Shown: positions 1 through 7,274 of the stretch, one piece after another
How the letters are laid out: each line of letters begins with the position of its first letter
How positions within the stretch are numbered: the first letter of the stretch is position 1
NCBI GenBank assembly: GCA_900545075.1
Contig: UQXT01000051.1
Coordinates: 1-15,698 of the forward strand
Origin: an uncultured Collinsella sp.
GTDB lineage: Bacteria > Actinomycetota > Coriobacteriia > Coriobacteriales > Coriobacteriaceae
DNA: 15,698 nt
Direction of reading: 5' to 3'
The notes under the pieces: model-generated
Databases searched by the model: none
What the model was told of the DNA's origin: nothing
The model's input: the letters and a program-made list of their open reading frames with translations, nothing else
Position numbers and translations under genes: made by a program

Positions 1-21
1 AGCGCGGCGGCGTCGATGCAT

Positions 22-1665
22 CTACGCCCTATAGAACACGTTGTCGGCAAAGAAGTCGGCCGGGGACTCCATGCAGGCAATCTCGCCGTCAAACATCATG
101 GCGACGTCGTCGGCTACCTGCTCGGCAAAGTCCAAATCGTGCGTAGCCATGATGACGGTGCCGCCAGCCTTCGCATGGTCACGCAGGGCGCGGGCGATGG
201 TGCGGCGGCTGAACAGGTCTAGACCCTTGGTGGGCTCATCGAGCAATAGCAGTTCGGGGCCGATTAGCAGCAGTTTTGCCAATGCAAGCAGTTGACGCTG
301 CCCGCCCGAAAGATCGTACGGATGGCGTCCATCCAGACCCGACAACCCCAAGCTCGCCGCACGCTCCCGCGCCAAGTTCTCGTCATATCCGCAGGTTGAG
401 GCCCATTCCATCAGCTCATCGCGAACCGTCTCGGCAACCAGCAATGCTTTGGGATTCTGAGGCAGCAGCGCCGCCGAGGCCGCTCCGCGCACCATGCGGC
501 CGCGCTGCAGCTTGGCGGTCTTCGCCAGCACCGAAAGCATCGTCGACTTACCGCATCCGTTGCCGCCCACGATCGCATGCACCGCACCGGCCGAAAACGA
601 CGCATCGAGCCCGCGCAGCACCCAGCCGGACGCTCGATCGTAGCGAAACCAGCCTTCCGACAGGGTGGTAGCCGACCCGCCGTGCATTTTTTGGAGTATT
701 CTGCTTCCATCCGTGCGCGAGAAGGCTTCCAAGCCGTTCTCGAGCGACGTTTGCGCCACAAATTCGGACGATTTGTCCAATTCCAAACTTTTTTTCGCGC
801 TCGATACGTCCCCGGGCGGCTCCAGAGAGCCCAAATTGTCCTCACGCCTGCTGAATACTCCGTTTTTTGCACATCGGATGGCACCCCACCCCAACGTGTC
901 ATCGGAAAACAGCGATTCTCGGCATACCAAAGAAGCCATATCCGCCGCCTCGTGCACGCGGCCATCCTCAATCCGGTACGCACACGTCGCGTATTCGAGC
1001 ATTGGGCGCGGCTGATGCGTCGCCACAACAACCGTGCAGCCCAGCTCGCGATTCACACGAAACAGCGCGTGCAGGAAATTCTTCTCGGCAACGGGATCGA
1101 GCTGAGACGTGGGCTCGTCGAGCAGCAGCACGCGCGGGCGCAGCGCCAGGACGGCGGCAAGCGACAGCAGCTGCTTGCGGCCACCCGAAAGCGTATCGGT
1201 ATCACGATGAAGCCAGTCCTCCAGACCAAAGAAATAGCTGGTCTCGGCAACACGGCGGCGCATCTCGTCGCGCGACACACCCAGATTCTCTAGGCCAAAC
1301 GCCATCTCGTGCCACACGGTTTCGCACACGATCTGGTTCTCGGGATCCTGGAACACATAGCCCACGCGCTCCGCCGATGCCCGCACGTCCATGTCGGCAA
1401 CGTTCTCGCCCAGCACGCTCAGTTCGCCAGTGCGCTCGCCCGCCGGAGCGATCTCGGGCTTGAGCAGCGACAGCAGCGTCGACTTACCCGATCCGGTACC
1501 GCCAACAAGCAGCGCAAATGCACCTTGGGGAACAGACCAGTCGAGCCCCTCGAGCACCGCAGCATCAGCATCGGGGTAGGCAAAGCTCAGGCTCCGCACC
1601 TCAATCGCCGGCGCGGCCGAGCCATATGCCACACCCGCCGCCGAGCTCCTATCCAACCGAGCCAT
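22..1665 (-). CDS. ECF transporter energizing unit: two fused ABC ATPase domains
   Basis: This 547-residue protein carries two complete ABC ATPase domains and should power uptake of a vitamin or metal through a group-type (ECF) importer at the inner face of the membrane. Domain 1 has Walker A GGTGSGKST (55-63), Q-loop Gln106, signature LSGGRKQ (159-165), Walker B LLLDEP (180-185) and His217. Domain 2 has GGNGCGKST (367-375), LSGGQRQ (452-458), Walker B around 472-477 and His509. Both sites look catalytically intact. A linker of roughly 90 residues (about 245-335) joins them; it matches no motif I know and its DNA is richer in A+T than the flanks. The start codon overlaps the ecfT stop as TGATG, indicating translational coupling. 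The arrangement resembles YkoD-type fused EcfA/EcfA' proteins. The substrate cannot be read from this protein; an S component may lie beyond the left edge. Confidence 0.9.
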   Translation of the reverse strand: MARLDRSSAAGVAYGSAAPAIEVRSLSFAYPDADAAVLEGLDWSVPQGAFALLVGGTGSGKSTLLSLLKPEIAPAGERTGELSVLGENVADMDVRASAERVGYVFQDPENQIVCETVWHEMAFGLENLGVSRDEMRRRVAETSYFFGLEDWLHRDTDTLSGGRKQLLSLAAVLALRPRVLLLDEPTSQLDPVAEKNFLHALFRVNRELGCTVVVATHQPRPMLEYATCAYRIEDGRVHEAADMASLVCRESLFSDDTLGWGAIRCAKNGVFSRREDNLGSLEPPGDVSSAKKSLELDKSSEFVAQTSLENGLEAFSRTDGSRILQKMHGGSATTLSEGWFRYDRASGWVLRGLDASFSAGAVHAIVGGNGCGKSTMLSVLAKTAKLQRGRMVRGAASAALLPQNPKALLVAETVRDELMEWASTCGYDENLARERAASLGLSGLDGRHPYDLSGGQRQLLALAKLLLIGPELLLLDEPTKGLDLFSRRTIARALRDHAKAGGTVIMATHDLDFAEQVADDVAMMFDGEIACMESPADFFADNVFYRA

Positions 1666-2558
1666 CAGCCAAACCTCTTCTCATCAATCGCGTGCGACGC
1701 GCAAGGCAGCATCATCCAGGCAGCGTACACGACATAGCCCAGCCACGGCGCCGGCACCGAGAGCTGCGGATAAAACGAATACTGTGTCGTCGCGGTCGCC
1801 GCCACGGCCACCGCGGCAGCACCAAACAGCGCGAGCCCGACCAGCGCGGCAACGTCGCTGCGCCCCAGTCGATACCGCGCATACGTCGTACGACGTGTCG
1901 CGGCACCCCACCCGCGCGAGCGCATCGCGTCCGCGCGCTCCAGCGAATCTTCCATGCCCCAGCCCATCAACACGCTCGACGCCCGCAGGCGCGATCGCAC
2001 GGGATCGGTGGGCGCGCGGCCCGGCACATCAATCGCATCCTGCACCGCCAGCACCGTACGACCGCGGCGTAAAAACTGCGGGATAAGCCTCATGCACATC
2101 GAGATCATGAGCGCAATCACCGGTGCGGCATTGCCCAGCAGCGCGAGCACCTTGTCGTATTCGAGCATCGACGCCGCGGCCTCAAACCACAGCACGCTCG
2201 CCACAAACAGCCCGCCCATGCACAGGCCGTATACCATGCTTTCCAGATACACCGCGCGCATACCAATACGGAACAACTCCGTCGAGCCCGAGGCGCTAAA
2301 CAGCGGATTGACCAGCGCGATAATCAAAATCACCGGCAGCTGCCAGCGAAGCGCCCCCAACGTGCGCGCAGCACCGCGCGTCGCAAATCCATACGCCAGC
2401 CCGCCCGCAAGCGACAGCGCAATCAGCACCGGCTGCATCGAGAACATGGTGAGCCCCAGCGTCAGCACTATATAGAGTGCCGGCACAGCCGGATGCGACA
2501 TCGAGAATGCCGCAACGGGCTCGCCGCCAAACTCCTCTCGTATGTTGTCCACGGGCAC
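1665..2558 (-). CDS. ecfT: ECF transporter transmembrane component T (EcfT/CbiQ family)
   Basis: This is the membrane scaffold that couples the ATPase pair to a substrate-binding S protein. The protein is strongly hydrophobic, with membrane segments in the N-terminal half, a cytoplasmic helical region, and further segments near the C-terminus. The coupling motif of the family (Ala-Arg-Gly type) is visible as AMRSRGWG at about residues 211-218 of the proposed protein. The frame stays open upstream to an ATG at 2723, but that extension is Arg/Cys-rich and unlike an EcfT N-terminus. I chose GTG at 2558 because a GAGGGG ribosome-binding site lies six bases before it; GTG at 2552 and ATG at 2501 (MSHPAV) are alternatives. 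The gene is first in the minus-strand operon and overlaps the downstream ATPase gene by one base. Family assignment is firm; the start is uncertain. Confidence 0.85.
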   Translation of the reverse strand: MPVDNIREEFGGEPVAAFSMSHPAVPALYIVLTLGLTMFSMQPVLIALSLAGGLAYGFATRGAARTLGALRWQLPVILIIALVNPLFSASGSTELFRIGMRAVYLESMVYGLCMGGLFVASVLWFEAAASMLEYDKVLALLGNAAPVIALMISMCMRLIPQFLRRGRTVLAVQDAIDVPGRAPTDPVRSRLRASSVLMGWGMEDSLERADAMRSRGWGAATRRTTYARYRLGRSDVAALVGLALFGAAAVAVAATATTQYSFYPQLSVPAPWLGYVVYAAWMMLPCASHAIDEKRFG

Positions 2559-2690
2559 CCCCGTCCCCTCGCTCAAACGACAGCTCCGCAGCACCGCCAA
2601 TGCCGCACGCAAGCAGTGCAAACACCACACCGGCGGCGCAAGCCTCAACCGCCGCAAACCAATCGCTACGCGCTCAACATATGCCTGCGG

Positions 2691-2719
2691 TATCATATTG
2701 CGCCGTGTATCGTTTCCAA
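2691..2719. promoter_or_regulatory. Divergent, overlapping promoters for ecfT and glmU
   Basis: On the minus strand, TTGGAA (2719-2714) and TATGAT (2697-2692) are 16 bases apart and would start an ecfT transcript near 2685, leaving a leader of about 125 bases. On the plus strand TATCAT (2691-2696) is a plausible -10 for glmU, with no clear -35, giving a leader of about 50 bases. The two -10 hexamers overlap almost completely, so polymerase binding for the two directions should be mutually exclusive. Prediction from hexamers only. Confidence 0.4.
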
Positions 2720-2751
2720 ACACACGTCTCTATAACGTAACAGGAGATCAC

Positions 2752-4164
2752 ATGGACGCAACCGCAATTATCCTCGCTGCCGGCGAGGGCACCCGCATGA
2801 AGTCGAACCACTGCAAGGTTTCGCACAAGATCCTGGGCAAGCCCATGGTCCAGTGGATCGTCGACGCTACCATCAAGGCCGGCTGCAGCCGCGTCGTGGT
2901 CGTCATCGGCAGCCACGCCGACGAGATGCGCGCCCTTATCGACGGCGCCTACGCCAGCAGCGCCACCAAGGTCGAGTGCGTCGAGCAGACCGAGCGCCTG
3001 GGCACCGGCCACGCCGTAAAGGTCGCGCTCGAGGCCTGCGGCATCACGCAAGGCCCCGTCGTCGTGCTCAACGGCGACCTGCCGCTCATCACCGCCGACA
3101 CCGTCGCCAAGTTCGCGCAAACCGTCGCCACCGGCGAGCTCGCCTGCACCGTCATGACCATGACCCCGCCCGACCCCTTCGGCTACGGCCGTATCAAGCT
3201 GGGCGCCGACGGCCAGATCGAGCGCATCATCGAGCAGAAGGACTGCACGCCCGAGCAGGCCGCCACGCTGCTCGAGTGCAACGCCGGCTGCTACGCCTTT
3301 GACGGCGCGCAGCTCGCCGCCCACATTAACGAGATCGGCAACGACAACGCGCAGTCCGAGTACTATCTGCCCGACATGCTCGAGATCCTCAAAGGCCACG
3401 GTCAGGCAGTCTCCATCTTCCACTGCGATGACTACCGCGACGGCCTGGGCGTCAACAGCCGTATCCAGCTCGCGCAGCTCACCGCCATCGCGCGCGACCG
3501 CATCAACGAGCACTGGATGGCCGAGGGCGTCACGTTCATCGATCCCACGCAGGCCTGGATCGGCCCCGACGCCGTTATCGGCCGTGACACCGTCGTGTGG
3601 CCGCAGACGCACCTGATCGGCCACGTCACCGTGGGCGAAGAGTGCCAGCTCGGCCCCAACAGCCGCCTCACCGACACCACTGTCGGCAGCGGCTGCATCA
3701 TCGATGAGACCATCGCCATCGAGGCCGTCATCGAGAACGGCGTCGACTGCGGCCCGCGCGCCTACCTGCGCCCGGGCACCCACATGCTCGACGGATCCAA
3801 GGCCGGCACGCACGTGGAGATCAAGAAGTCCACGATCGGCGAGGGTTCCAAGGTGCCCCACCTGTCCTACATCGGCGACACCACCATGGGCTCCGGCGTC
3901 AACGTGGGCGCAGGCTCCATCACCTGCAACTACGACGGCGTCCACAAGCACAAGACCGTCATCGGCGAGGATGCCTTCATCGGTTCCGACACCATGATGG
4001 TCGCGCCCGCCCAGATCGGCGACGGCGCGCTCGTTGCCGCCGGCTCCGTCATCACCGAGCCGGTTCCGGCAGACGCACTCGGCCTGGGCCGCGCCCGTCA
4101 GGTAAATATCGAGGGCTGGGCCGCCGATTATCGCCGCCGTCTGCACGAGGACGACGAGGTATAA
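2752..4164 (+). CDS. glmU: Bifunctional UDP-GlcNAc pyrophosphorylase / glucosamine-1-P acetyltransferase
   Basis: GlmU makes UDP-N-acetylglucosamine, the precursor of peptidoglycan, in two cytoplasmic steps: acetylation of glucosamine-1-phosphate and then uridylylation. The 470-residue length is normal for the family. The N-terminal nucleotidyltransferase domain shows LAAGEGTRM (8-16) and NGDLPL (107-112). The C-terminal half is a left-handed beta-helix of hexapeptide repeats, with the RPGT segment (340-343), the catalytic His at position 370 in KVPHLSYIGD, and NVGAGSITCNYDG (384-396). The start at 2752 follows an AGGAGA ribosome-binding site; an in-frame extension back to 2542 crosses the promoter and encodes nothing like GlmU. 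The gene is followed by an intrinsic terminator and then prs, a common neighbour order in Gram-positive bacteria. Confidence 0.97.
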   Translation: MDATAIILAAGEGTRMKSNHCKVSHKILGKPMVQWIVDATIKAGCSRVVVVIGSHADEMRALIDGAYASSATKVECVEQTERLGTGHAVKVALEACGITQGPVVVLNGDLPLITADTVAKFAQTVATGELACTVMTMTPPDPFGYGRIKLGADGQIERIIEQKDCTPEQAATLLECNAGCYAFDGAQLAAHINEIGNDNAQSEYYLPDMLEILKGHGQAVSIFHCDDYRDGLGVNSRIQLAQLTAIARDRINEHWMAEGVTFIDPTQAWIGPDAVIGRDTVVWPQTHLIGHVTVGEECQLGPNSRLTDTTVGSGCIIDETIAIEAVIENGVDCGPRAYLRPGTHMLDGSKAGTHVEIKKSTIGEGSKVPHLSYIGDTTMGSGVNVGAGSITCNYDGVHKHKTVIGEDAFIGSDTMMVAPAQIGDGALVAAGSVITEPVPADALGLGRARQVNIEGWAADYRRRLHEDDEV

Positions 4165-4180
4165 CGTTTTACCAGGCACA

Positions 4181-4215
4181 AAAGGAGCTGTTCCCATGGG
4201 GACGGCTCCTTTTTC
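4181..4215 (+). terminator. Intrinsic terminator after glmU
   Basis: AGGAGC pairs with GCTCCT, and inside it GTTCCC pairs with GGGGAC around a two-base turn; a TTTTT run follows. Flanking A- and T-runs make it look able to act in both directions. The inner part reads CTGTTCCC-AT-GGGGACGG, reminiscent of the GGGACAG core seen in other intergenic palindromes of this window. Confidence 0.8.
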
Positions 4216-4283
4216 TATCGTGACCTGCGCGACCGGATGAGTGGTCGGTTCGTGTCCGTTGACGGTAAAGACGTTATCAAGGC

Positions 4284-4311
4284 TCGATAAACCCCGTCGC
4301 GCGGTTACAAT
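4284..4311 (+). promoter_or_regulatory. Predicted promoter of prs
   Basis: TCGATA (4284-4289, four of six consensus bases) and TACAAT (4306-4311, five of six) are separated by 16 bases. Transcription would start near 4318, about 40 bases before the prs start, consistent with the terminator that separates glmU from prs. Confidence 0.5.
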
Positions 4312-4357
4312 GCAACAAGGCATCTATATGGCATTCGATGTATAAAGGAGAAGGGTA

Positions 4358-5344
4358 ATGCCGATTAATGATCCCGAGAAGTCGGAGAATATGCGCAAGT
4401 CCATCCGCGTGTATTCCGGTTCCTCCAACCGTCCCCTCGCTCAGAAGATTGCTGAGTACCTTGGGGTCGAGCTTTCGGGCCTTACGCTAAAGCAGTTCGC
4501 CAATGGTGAGATTTACGCCCGCTACGACGAGACCGTCCGCGGCGCCGACGTCTTCCTGATTCAGTCCGTGGCCGGCGGCAACGTCAACGACATGCTCATG
4601 GAGCTGCTCATCGCCACCGACGCTGCCAAGCGCGCATCCGCCCGCTCCATCACCGCCGTTATCACCCACTACGGCTATGCCCGCCAGGACCGCAAGGCCG
4701 GCCCGCGCGAGCCCATCACCGCCCGCCTCGTCGCCAACCTGCTCGAGCGCGCCGGCGTCAACCGCATCATCACCCTCGACCTGCACCAGGGCCAGATCCA
4801 GGGCTTCTTCGATATCCCGGTTAACCACCTGTCCGCACTGCCGCTGTTTGGCCAGTACTACAACGACATGCACTTCGACACCGACAACCTGGTTGTCGTC
4901 TCCCCCGACGTGGGTCGTGCCAAGGCCGCCAAGAAGCTGTCCGACATGCTCGACTGCGACCTGGCCATCGCCCACAAGGGCCGTCCGCGCCACAACGCCG
5001 CCGAGGTCATGGGCATCATCGGTGACATCAAGGGCAAGACCTGCATCATCAACGATGACATGATCGACACCGCTGGCACCCTGTGCGCCAACGTCAAGGA
5101 GCTCAAGGCTATGGGCGCTGGCGACATCTACGTCTGCGCCACCCACGGCATCTTCTCCGGTCCGGCCATCGAGCGTCTGAACGACGCCCCGATCGTCGAG
5201 TGCCTCGTCACCGACGCCATTCCCGTCGAGGTCGGCGGCAAGATTAAGACCATCTCGGTCGCCGAGGAGTTCGCTCAGGCCATCTCCGCCGTTTACCACG
5301 AGGAGCCCGTCTCCACGCTCGTCGGCGGCGACTTCGCGCTGTAG
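4358..5344 (+). CDS. prs: Ribose-phosphate pyrophosphokinase (PRPP synthetase)
   Basis: The enzyme transfers pyrophosphate from ATP to ribose-5-phosphate to make PRPP for purine, pyrimidine, histidine, tryptophan and NAD synthesis in the cytosol. The 328-residue product has the class I landmarks in order: FANGEIYARYDETVRG (47-62), GYARQDRK (106-113), the metal/ATP segment DLHQGQIQGFFDIP (141-154), and the PRPP-binding loop DDMIDTAGT (233-241). An AAAGGAG ribosome-binding site lies seven bases before the ATG. The roughly 12-residue N-terminal extension before MRKSIRVYSG is longer than in many Prs proteins; the ribosome-binding site nevertheless supports this start over the internal ATG. In many relatives pth follows closely; here about 1.9 kb of other DNA intervenes. 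Confidence 0.96.
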   Translation: MPINDPEKSENMRKSIRVYSGSSNRPLAQKIAEYLGVELSGLTLKQFANGEIYARYDETVRGADVFLIQSVAGGNVNDMLMELLIATDAAKRASARSITAVITHYGYARQDRKAGPREPITARLVANLLERAGVNRIITLDLHQGQIQGFFDIPVNHLSALPLFGQYYNDMHFDTDNLVVVSPDVGRAKAAKKLSDMLDCDLAIAHKGRPRHNAAEVMGIIGDIKGKTCIINDDMIDTAGTLCANVKELKAMGAGDIYVCATHGIFSGPAIERLNDAPIVECLVTDAIPVEVGGKIKTISVAEEFAQAISAVYHEEPVSTLVGGDFAL

Positions 5345-5379
5345 TCCAACGCGCATCGCATCATCTTTGATGCTTTTAA

Positions 5380-5410
5380 AGGGTCGGAAGCTCGCTTCCG
5401 GCCCTTTTTC
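5380..5410 (+). terminator. Intrinsic terminator after prs
   Basis: AGGGTCGGAAG (5380-5390) pairs with CTTCCGGCCCT (5395-5405) over 11 positions with one wobble and a CTCG loop, followed by TTTTT. It is a strong, canonical terminator. Confidence 0.88.
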
Positions 5411-5430
5411 TATCCCTCGCCAACCTTCCC

Positions 5431-5632
5431 TGGACAATTAGTTCAGATACGTATTTTTTAAAGCCCCAAAGGGCCGTTCGGAGCCTTCTGAGCTCCCCGG
5501 CGGATGCCATGCCGCCCAAAGCTCATCGTTTTCGAGTACAACCGCCGCATATTTACCCTCAAATCACCCTCGAAGGCCCTTAGAAACGCCTCGAATGCCC
5601 GTCGCCTTATACGTATCTGAACTAACTGTCCA
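5431..5632. mobile_element. MITE-like element, copy 1 (24-bp terminal inverted repeats)
   Basis: A 202-bp block is bounded by inverted repeats 5431-5454 and 5609-5632 that match at 23 of 24 positions; they begin TGGACA and end in ACGTAT next to the interior. No transposase or convincing coding frame lies inside. The same ends bound a 204-bp block at 6957-7160. The right ends of the two copies are identical for 27 bases in the same orientation (5606-5632 and 7134-7160), whereas the interiors differ. No target-site duplication is visible at either end. The TG...CA termini fit several transposon families, so I do not name one. The alternative is a structured regulatory RNA with a long closing stem. 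The repeats are directly visible; mobility is inference. Confidence 0.7.
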
Positions 5633-5795
5633 GTAGCTATCGTCAACCTTCGCGGCAGAGCTCAATTTCCTGCAATCCCCTCAACCGATTCCACCGATTT
5701 CATAACACCCAGCCGTTCATGGCGCACAGCGCCCCGCTGAGCGAAAAGAACGGTATGGCGGTCGCATTCTGCCGCCAACTTAGTACGTTATAGCT
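5633..5795. other. Non-coding leader between element 1 and the nuclease-like gene
   Basis: I see no gene here. The DNA has small dyads (GGCGC-ACA-GCGCC near 5730; GCGG/CCGC near 5757-5776). The sequence just outside the right end of element 1 (5637-5653) loosely resembles the sequence just outside its left end (5410-5430), sharing CAACCTTC. There is no ribosome-binding site before the ATG at 5796. A possible -10, TACGTT at 5784-5789, would place transcription initiation at the start codon itself. Confidence 0.4.
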
Positions 5796-6923
5796 ATGAC
5801 GACCGTGATTTCACATCTCTCCGCCCTCCGCGCAATTCGTCGCGCACGACGGGCGTACTCTGCCCTACCCTGGGACTCCGTTGATAGCGAACAGCAAGCA
5901 CATGCCTTGGCTAGCTGCATTCCCAACAATGACGCGATAGACTTTGGCGCACTTTCGATACTCGACGCCTGGAATGAAGATGATTCCGAACTGCTTGATC
6001 TTCTCGTTTCAAGCGAAGACAACAGACGTCCCGACAAGCGACTTCTTCAGCATATTCTCTCCGCTTCGCTTCCTGAAGGTGCAATTATGCACATCGAGGC
6101 CGACATCTACGCAACGTCTCCTGCCATGACAGCCATGCTTTGTTCCAAAAATGAATCAGTCGCCAAAACCTTGATGCTTCTCATGGAACTGCTCGGAACC
6201 TACTCCCTTCCTCCCGGGGCAACATACCCCATTGCTTATGACGACATCTGGCCCAAGGGCGATGTCTACGAAGCGATGGACGACCTCGATTGCCGGGACG
6301 ACCAGTCGGCGACCGAACAGCAGAACGAAACCCGCTATGAACAAGCGCACTACAAATGCGAGCCCGCCACGACCATCGAAGAGCTCGAGGCGGTCGCACG
6401 GTTCGCCAAAAGTAGCTCATACGCCTCGTTTCGCACGGCAGTCAAACTCGCCCGAGCTGGATCCGCATCCCCAGCCGAATCCCTAATGTTTGCCGTTCTC
6501 GGAGCGCCCATGCGCTTTGGCGGATTCGGATGTTGCAGCCTGCCCATGGGAGGCCTGCTACTCAACTATCGAATCGACTTCGACACTCTTGCGGTCAACA
6601 TGTCTTCCGGCATCCCTTACGCCATCTGCGACCTATATTGCCCGGCCGCCGGAGTCGACAACGAATACAACGGAATTGGGCATGAGCTTCAAAACGCTCG
6701 CATCCACGATGGCAATCGAAATAATGGACTCAAGGCAATGGGCATCCACGTCCTGGTTATCAATCGCGACCAAATGAAAGACCTTGTTGCACTCGAAGCC
6801 TTCGCCCAAACGATGCATCGACTCGCGGGAGTCCGATTCCGATACCGTATCAAGGGCTATCGCAAGCGTCAGGCCGCTTGGCTCAACGCTCTGCGGGCCG
6901 GAATCGGCCTTGCGCCGGTCTAA
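5796..6923 (+). CDS. Putative DUF559/Vsr-like (PD-(D/E)XK-type) protein, function unknown
   Basis: I do not know a proven function for this 375-residue protein. The C-terminal part (about 220-345) resembles DUF559/Vsr-type nuclease folds: an acidic helix SPAESL (225-230), a GG.G segment (242-245), then Asp279 in ICDLY, Glu290 in NEYNG, His296, and an R..GLKAMGIHVLVINRDQ stretch (308-326) in the place of the usual R-x-x-x-L-x-x-x-G-x-x-V strand. Lys of the E-x-K motif is replaced (E-Y-N), as is common in DUF559 proteins. The middle contains YATSPAM and LLMELLGTYSLP (105-139), which I associate with a set of uncharacterised Coriobacteria proteins. No signal peptide or membrane segment is evident. 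Codon use is more A+T-rich and mixed than in neighbours, and the gene sits between two MITE-like copies, suggesting acquired DNA. A defence or DNA-processing role is only a guess. ATG at 5796 lacks a ribosome-binding site. Confidence 0.65.
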   Translation: MTTVISHLSALRAIRRARRAYSALPWDSVDSEQQAHALASCIPNNDAIDFGALSILDAWNEDDSELLDLLVSSEDNRRPDKRLLQHILSASLPEGAIMHIEADIYATSPAMTAMLCSKNESVAKTLMLLMELLGTYSLPPGATYPIAYDDIWPKGDVYEAMDDLDCRDDQSATEQQNETRYEQAHYKCEPATTIEELEAVARFAKSSSYASFRTAVKLARAGSASPAESLMFAVLGAPMRFGGFGCCSLPMGGLLLNYRIDFDTLAVNMSSGIPYAICDLYCPAAGVDNEYNGIGHELQNARIHDGNRNNGLKAMGIHVLVINRDQMKDLVALEAFAQTMHRLAGVRFRYRIKGYRKRQAAWLNALRAGIGLAPV

Positions 6924-6956
6924 ACGGCGAATCACCCGTGCACCGTCGAACAGGGC

Positions 6957-7160
6957 TGGACAGTTAGTTCAAATACGTATAAATGGACACATTGAATTAG
7001 GCTGTTTTGCAGTTATCTCTATACCATTCGCCCGATTTGAAGGCAGGGTAGACTTCAAAACAGCGCCATATGGACTAACTAAAGCTCCGAAACAACATAT
7101 CGGCATTGAATTGAGCACTTCGAGTCCTCAGAACTTATACGTATCTGAACTAACTGTCCA
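6957..7160. mobile_element. MITE-like element, copy 2 (24-bp terminal inverted repeats)
   Basis: This 204-bp block is bounded by 6957-6980 and 7137-7160, which match at 23 of 24 positions and are nearly identical to the ends of copy 1. The interior is A+T-richer than that of copy 1. Read in opposite orientation, copy 1 shares only short position-matched patches with it, such as CAAAAC versus GAAAAC about 75 bases in. An internal dyad CTGTTTTG ... CAAAACAG (about 7002-7009 and 7057-7064) could form a secondary stem. A weak open frame from the preceding gene region crosses it but encodes nothing recognisable. No target-site duplication is visible. Confidence 0.7.
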
Positions 7161-7215
7161 CCTCTGATTTCGACGGCCGTCCAAACGCCCCTAAACGCCC
7201 TCAATTACCCTCCAT

Positions 7216-7244
7216 TTGACAGCGGCAACAGGGTCGCTCACCAT
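7216..7244 (+). promoter_or_regulatory. Possible promoter of pth
   Basis: A perfect TTGACA (7216-7221) lies about 55 bases before the pth start. The hexamer 17 bases downstream, CACCAT (7239-7244), is a weak -10; CATAGC at 7242 is an alternative at longer spacing. Its location suggests pth has its own promoter, outside element 2. Confidence 0.35.
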
Positions 7245-7274
7245 AGCAGGCGACAAATCAACGAAAGGATAAAC

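Noticed and set aside
2542..2751. N-terminal extension of glmU
   Set aside because: Known GlmU begins just before LAAGxGTRM, the ATG at 2752 has a ribosome-binding site, and the extension overlaps the promoter.
2674..4323. 549-codon open frame antisense to glmU
   Set aside because: It mirrors glmU codon structure in G+C-rich DNA; the product is a low-complexity Asp/Val/Gly/Ala sequence, and glmU is certain.
4487..5437. 316-codon minus-strand open frame opposite prs
   Set aside because: It is antisense to prs, starts inside the prs terminator region and gives a low-complexity product.
5431..5632. Target-site duplication flanking element 1 or element 2
   Set aside because: The bases immediately outside the repeats do not match at either element, nor at the outer ends of the pair.
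5458..5646. 62-codon frame across element 1 as a possible small protein
   Set aside because: It runs through the terminal repeat and has no ribosome-binding site. The shared GQLVQIRI with a frame in element 2 comes only from the common repeat end.
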